The translations under genes were made by a program, and so were the position numbers. A DNA stretch of 64,000 nt from Pedobacter jeongneungensis (GTDB lineage: Bacteria; Bacteroidota; Bacteroidia; Sphingobacteriales; Sphingobacteriaceae): the NCBI RefSeq assembly GCF_000633455.1, contig NZ_AYMG01000001.1, forward strand, positions 548,660 through 612,659. The letters run 5' to 3'. Under the pieces are notes generated by a model. The model was not told where the DNA came from. It made no database searches and worked only from the letters and a program-made list of their open reading frames with translations. This document shows positions 60,671-64,000 of this stretch, piece after piece. Every line of letters begins with the position of its first letter. Position 1 is the stretch's first letter.

Positions 60671-62143
60671 ATGCTGAGTACTTTTTTAAGCCATCAAAGA
60701 AAATCTTTTTGGCGTTCGCGGAACAGGGGCAGTAGCATTGCTGGCCAGATTGTTTTGGGTTTCTTCATGCTTTACTTCTTTGCCATTGCCGTAGGAGTAG
60801 GTTTTGGAATGTCGCATTTTCTGCCAAAAATTTTCCCAAACAAAGAGGTAATTTCCAGTTTTAACGGTATTATCCTTTATTATTTCGCATTCGATTTTAT
60901 CATGCGTTTACAGTTTCAGGAATTGCCAACTTTAAGTATTATTCCCTATCTGCATTTAAGAATTTCGAGAAGCAAAATCATCAGTTTTTTAAACGTTAAA
61001 GCATTGTTTTCTGCATTTAACCTGTGGCCGTTTTTTATTTTTCTTCCTTTCTTATTTATTAAAATTTTACCTGAATACGGAGGTTTGGTTACGCTAATGT
61101 ATATCATTTCGATATTTTCAGTAATGATTTTCAATAATTACCTGGTGCTGTATATTAAGCGGAAATCGATCACCAATACACTCTATACCTTTTTCGGTCT
61201 GGTGGTTATTGCTGCTTTTGCTGCTTTAGAATATTATAAGATAATTTCCATTATGGCTGCCTCTGATTTTGTATTCAGGGCCATCGCCGTACATCCTTTA
61301 TATGGCTTTGCGTTTACTTTGGCCGCTATAGCTATATTTTACCTTAACGCTGGTTTCTTGCGTAAAAACTTATATGTAGAAGAGTTAAGTACCAAACAGG
61401 AGAAAAAAGGCAGTACCGATTATGCTTTCCTTAACCGCTTTGGTAAAGTTGGCGAGTTGGCTGCTTTAGAGCTGAAATTAATTCTCCGTCATAAACGGCC
61501 ACGTTCTGCGGTCATCCTGGGTTTCTTTTTCCTTTTTTATGGATTTATTTTTTACAAGGAAAAAGCAATCAATAGCGATGCTTTCGGGCAGATGATGTTT
61601 GGTGCTATATTTATGACCGGTGTTTCCATCATTATTTATGGTCAGTTTATGTTTGCCTGGCAAAGTGCCCATTTCGATGGCATATTGGCTAATAAAATTA
61701 ATTTTAAAGATTACATCAAAGCTAAATTTTTGCTTTTTACCATTGGTTGTACCATTATTACTGTATTGGCTAGTTTTTATGGGTTTTTAAGCCCTAAATT
61801 ATTGCTCCTGCACTTAGCCGCTTATTTATATAATATTGGTTTCGGTACCGTGGTGGTGCTTTACCTGGCTACTTTAAATTATAAAAGATTGGATATTACC
61901 AAAGCAGCAAGCTTTAACTATCAAGGAACCGGTGCAACCCAATGGCTTTTAATGTTCCCTTACGCACTTACACCCATATTAATGTATGTTCCCTTTGGCA
62001 TATTACATAAACCTTATTGGGGCTTGGCTGTAGTAGGAATATTTGGGTTAGCCATGCTGCTGTTAAGGGGCTTCTGGGTAAACTACATTGCAAAACGACT
62101 TGAAAAACAACGATATAAAATAGCCGAAGGCTTTAGAGAATAA
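60671..62143 (+). CDS. ABC-type membrane permease, DUF5687-like
   Basis: A 490-aa polytopic protein from the ATG at 60671; an in-frame TTG at 60641 is less likely. The N-terminus LSTFLSHQRKSFWRSRNRGS is the cytoplasmic entry helix seen in DUF5687 proteins of Bacteroidetes. About twelve hydrophobic segments follow, in two groups split by a cytoplasmic region with GELAALELKLILRHKRPRSA (about residues 260-280). The ATPase gene follows after 2 bp, so this is the membrane subunit of an ABC-2-type transporter whose cargo is unknown. Confidence 0.8.
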   Translation: MLSTFLSHQRKSFWRSRNRGSSIAGQIVLGFFMLYFFAIAVGVGFGMSHFLPKIFPNKEVISSFNGIILYYFAFDFIMRLQFQELPTLSIIPYLHLRISRSKIISFLNVKALFSAFNLWPFFIFLPFLFIKILPEYGGLVTLMYIISIFSVMIFNNYLVLYIKRKSITNTLYTFFGLVVIAAFAALEYYKIISIMAASDFVFRAIAVHPLYGFAFTLAAIAIFYLNAGFLRKNLYVEELSTKQEKKGSTDYAFLNRFGKVGELAALELKLILRHKRPRSAVILGFFFLFYGFIFYKEKAINSDAFGQMMFGAIFMTGVSIIIYGQFMFAWQSAHFDGILANKINFKDYIKAKFLLFTIGCTIITVLASFYGFLSPKLLLLHLAAYLYNIGFGTVVVLYLATLNYKRLDITKAASFNYQGTGATQWLLMFPYALTPILMYVPFGILHKPYWGLAVVGIFGLAMLLLRGFWVNYIAKRLEKQRYKIAEGFRE

Positions 62144-62145
62144 TT

Positions 62146-62838
62146 ATGATTTTAGAAGTTAAGAAATTACAAAAAGTTTACGGCGATAAAACCGTTGTAA
62201 ACATCGAAGATCTACAGATTGCTGCCGGAGAAACCGTAGGTTTAGTAGGAAATAACGGTGCCGGTAAAACCACTTTCTTCCGTATGCTTTTAGATTTGAT
62301 CCGCCCAACCACGGGCGAGGTTTTATCGAAAGGCCAAAATGTAATGCAGAACGATACCTGGAAAGATTATACCGCATCGTTTTTGGATGAAGGCTTCCTG
62401 ATCGATTATTTAACGCCTGAAGAATATTTCATTTTTATCGGCAGTTTACATAACCTCAGTGTAGCCGATGTTTCTGTATACCTGAATCAATACGGGGAAT
62501 TTTTTAATGGCGAAATCCTGAACAGTGGCAAATATATCCGCGATTTTAGTAAAGGAAACCAGGTTAAAGTGGGCATTGCAGCTGCTTTGATGCAGAAACC
62601 CGAAATTTTAATTTTGGACGAACCTTTTGCCAACCTCGATCCAACTACCCAGATCCGTTTAAAGAAATTGTTAAAAGATCAGGCAGGTAACATGACAACT
62701 TTTATTTCCAGTCACGATTTAAACCATGTTACCGATGTTTGCAGCCGGATTGTGCTGGTAGAAAAAGGACAAGTCATCAAAGATTTTAAAACAGATGAAA
62801 ATACTTTGAAAGAGCTGGAGAGTTACTTCTCTGCCTAG
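62146..62838 (+). CDS. ABC transporter ATP-binding protein
   Basis: A 230-aa ATPase. Walker A GNNGAGKTTFF at about 36-46, signature DFSKGNQVKVGIAAAL (a degenerate LSGGQ, FSKGN, as in several ABC-2 export ATPases), Walker B ILILDEPFANLDPT, and His switch FISSHDLNHV. It energises the permease encoded 2 bp upstream. A terminator at 62867 closes the two-gene operon. Confidence 0.9.
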   Translation: MILEVKKLQKVYGDKTVVNIEDLQIAAGETVGLVGNNGAGKTTFFRMLLDLIRPTTGEVLSKGQNVMQNDTWKDYTASFLDEGFLIDYLTPEEYFIFIGSLHNLSVADVSVYLNQYGEFFNGEILNSGKYIRDFSKGNQVKVGIAAALMQKPEILILDEPFANLDPTTQIRLKKLLKDQAGNMTTFISSHDLNHVTDVCSRIVLVEKGQVIKDFKTDENTLKELESYFSA

Positions 62839-62866
62839 TTTTTGTACTAAGAATGATACAATATAT

Positions 62867-62897
62867 AAGGGTTCGGATTTATCTGAGCCCTTTTTTT
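62867..62897 (+). terminator. Intrinsic terminator of the ABC operon
   Basis: Stem AAGGGTTCGGA / TCTGAGCCCTT with G-T and one mismatch, followed by a run of T, 28 bp past the ATPase stop. Confidence 0.8.
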
Positions 62898-63014
62898 GTA
62901 TACAAGATTGCTGTTTGTAGCTAAAATTGGTCAAAATGGACCGAAAATGCAATAGCATTAGTTTTTGGCATTGTGTTTGAATATGTCGGGTAGAAATTAT
63001 AAATCTAGCATATC

Positions 63015-63692
63015 ATGAGTATTTCAAAAGTAAGAATAGCGACATTAAGTATAGGGTTAGCCGTAGGATCAATGGCATTCCAAAGTTGTGATAGTTTAAC
63101 TAAAACACAAAAAGGTGCTGGTATCGGTGCAGCAGCCGGTGGTGTAATTGGTGCACTAATTGGTAAAAAAGCGGGTAATACAGCAGTTGGCGCTTTAATT
63201 GGTGGTGCTATTGGTGGTACAGCAGGCGCTTTTATCGGTCGTAGAATGGACAGGCAGGCAGCTGAAATCCAAAAAGCTATTCCTAATGCAGAAGTTATAC
63301 GTGAAGGCGAAGGTATTATTGTAAAATTTGATAGTGGTATTTTATTCGATTTCGATAAAACCGCTTTGAAAGATGCAGCTAAAACAAATGTACAGAGTTT
63401 GGCTTCTTCATTAAATCAATATCCTGATACAGATATCAAAATTATTGGTCACACCGATAGCCGTGGTACCGAACAGTATAACATGGGCCTATCAGAAAGA
63501 AGAGCAGCTGCTGTTAAAGCTTATGCCGTTTCTCAAGGTGTACCAGCATCCAGATTAGTTACCATTGGTAAAGGTTTTGCTGAGCCAATTGCAGATAACG
63601 AAACTGATGCAGGCCGTGCAGCCAACCGTCGTGTAGAAATTGTAATTGTTGCTAACGATGCATTAAAAGCTTCAGCACAAAAACAAGGATAA
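63015..63692 (+). CDS. OmpA-family outer-membrane lipoprotein (YiaD-like)
   Basis: A 225-aa protein with a lipoprotein signal ending AFQSC (Cys25). A glycine-zipper region (about 33-78, GAGIGAAAGGVIGALIGKKA) precedes an OmpA C-terminal peptidoglycan-binding domain (about 95-215) with FDSGILFDFDKTALKD, IIGHTDSRGTEQYNMGLSER, RAAAVKAY and the closing AANRRVEIVI. It anchors the outer membrane to the cell wall. The glycine-zipper plus OmpA architecture is that of YiaD. Strongly predicted terminator downstream. Confidence 0.9.
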   Translation: MSISKVRIATLSIGLAVGSMAFQSCDSLTKTQKGAGIGAAAGGVIGALIGKKAGNTAVGALIGGAIGGTAGAFIGRRMDRQAAEIQKAIPNAEVIREGEGIIVKFDSGILFDFDKTALKDAAKTNVQSLASSLNQYPDTDIKIIGHTDSRGTEQYNMGLSERRAAAVKAYAVSQGVPASRLVTIGKGFAEPIADNETDAGRAANRRVEIVIVANDALKASAQKQG

Positions 63693-63734
63693 TATCGCAA
63701 ATTCCCTCTACCTATGAGGTCATTATATATGCAG

Positions 63735-63762
63735 CCCCGGTGTACATCCACCGGGGTTTTTT
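63735..63762 (+). terminator. Intrinsic terminator after the OmpA lipoprotein
   Basis: Perfect 8-bp stem CCCCGGTG / CACCGGGG with a 6-nt loop and a T run. Confidence 0.9.
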
Positions 63763-63905
63763 GTTTTTGAGCGTTCGGTTGTGGTGTCTGATATTACCAT
63801 CTGACACATAATGAGTTAATTAATTTTTTTTTGAAAAGCAGGTTCCTGTACTAATCGGTTCCGAAAGCCCTGCTCATATCTTTATATTTATAATATAACA
63901 ATCAG

Positions 63906-63985
63906 AAAAAGGGAGGCAAGTTGAGGTCCTGCTAGACACGAAATATTAAAGATGTCGACGTGATAGGATTATCCTCCCTTTTTTT
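63906..63985 (+). ncRNA. Candidate structured small RNA
   Basis: An 11-bp outer stem AAAAAGGGAGG (63906-63916) / CCTCCCTTTTT (63973-63983) is closed by a T run and encloses a 56-nt inner region. Inner pairs GACA/TGTC (63935-63938 with 63953-63956) and TCCT/AGGA (63927-63930 with 63965-63968) can form a second helix. It resembles an sRNA whose own ends make the terminator. I do not recognise the family. It could also be a long-looped terminator or a repeat. Confidence 0.4.
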
Positions 63986-64000
63986 ACTTCTTAAAGTCAG

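Overview
The window looks like a chromosomal segment of a Bacteroidota (Bacteroidetes) bacterium, most likely Pedobacter or a close Sphingobacteriaceae relative. The grounds are the AT-rich coding sequence, the near absence of Shine-Dalgarno signals, TAnnTTTG-type -7 boxes, and a subtype iii type VI secretion system (T6SS), which is known only from this phylum. I saw no rRNA, tRNA, CRISPR array or insertion sequence.

About half of the window (1-31.6 kb) is one T6SS locus. Structural genes come first: tssF (cut by the left edge) and tssE on the minus strand, then divergently two small TssO-type membrane proteins, tssP, tssR, tssH (ClpV), tssB and tssC. No TssJLM complex is present; TssO/P/R-type proteins form the envelope complex instead. 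A secreted-cargo island follows, made of two modules that each start with the same tandem hcp pair. Module 1 (12.2-23.7 kb) has hcp-hcp, a 55-aa orphan ORF, vgrG, a micro-ORF that looks like a detached VgrG tail, a GHSHGG lipase-type effector candidate with two membrane proteins behind it, an unknown 318-aa protein, a DUF4280 PAAR-like tip, an 896-aa protein with an embedded OmpA domain, and two lipoproteins. Module 2 (24.0-31.6 kb) has hcp-hcp, a lysozyme-like effector with an adjoining lipoprotein, vgrG, and a PAAR-like polymorphic toxin carrying two consecutive Hint domains and a GIY-YIG nuclease tail, followed by two cytosolic immunity candidates. The hcp leaders carry a small hairpin whose stem covaries between the two copies.

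From 31.6 to 43.5 kb the content is metabolic and stress-related: a LysR regulator divergent from hutH-hutU (histidine degradation, without hutI/hutG here), a four-PAS histidine kinase, a second LysR divergent from an mdaB-ygiN quinone-handling pair, an EamA exporter, a small conserved protein, a lipoprotein Cu/Zn superoxide dismutase and a lone exbD.

At 43.8-47.3 kb a double-glycine-leader peptide gene is followed by a HlyD-type adaptor and a C39-peptidase ABC exporter, a compact bacteriocin-like export cassette. A strong hairpin separates the peptide gene from the exporter genes.

From 47.9 kb to the end are mostly housekeeping genes: metK, a YegS-type lipid kinase, a SUI1/YciH factor, a LytS/LytTR two-component pair with a membrane-tethered LytTR paralog beside it, hisS, a methyltransferase, an MHS-family transporter, a VOC protein, rarA, an ABC permease/ATPase pair and an OmpA lipoprotein. 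The intergenic spaces in this part are full of short dispersed palindromic repeats. A candidate structured RNA closes the window.
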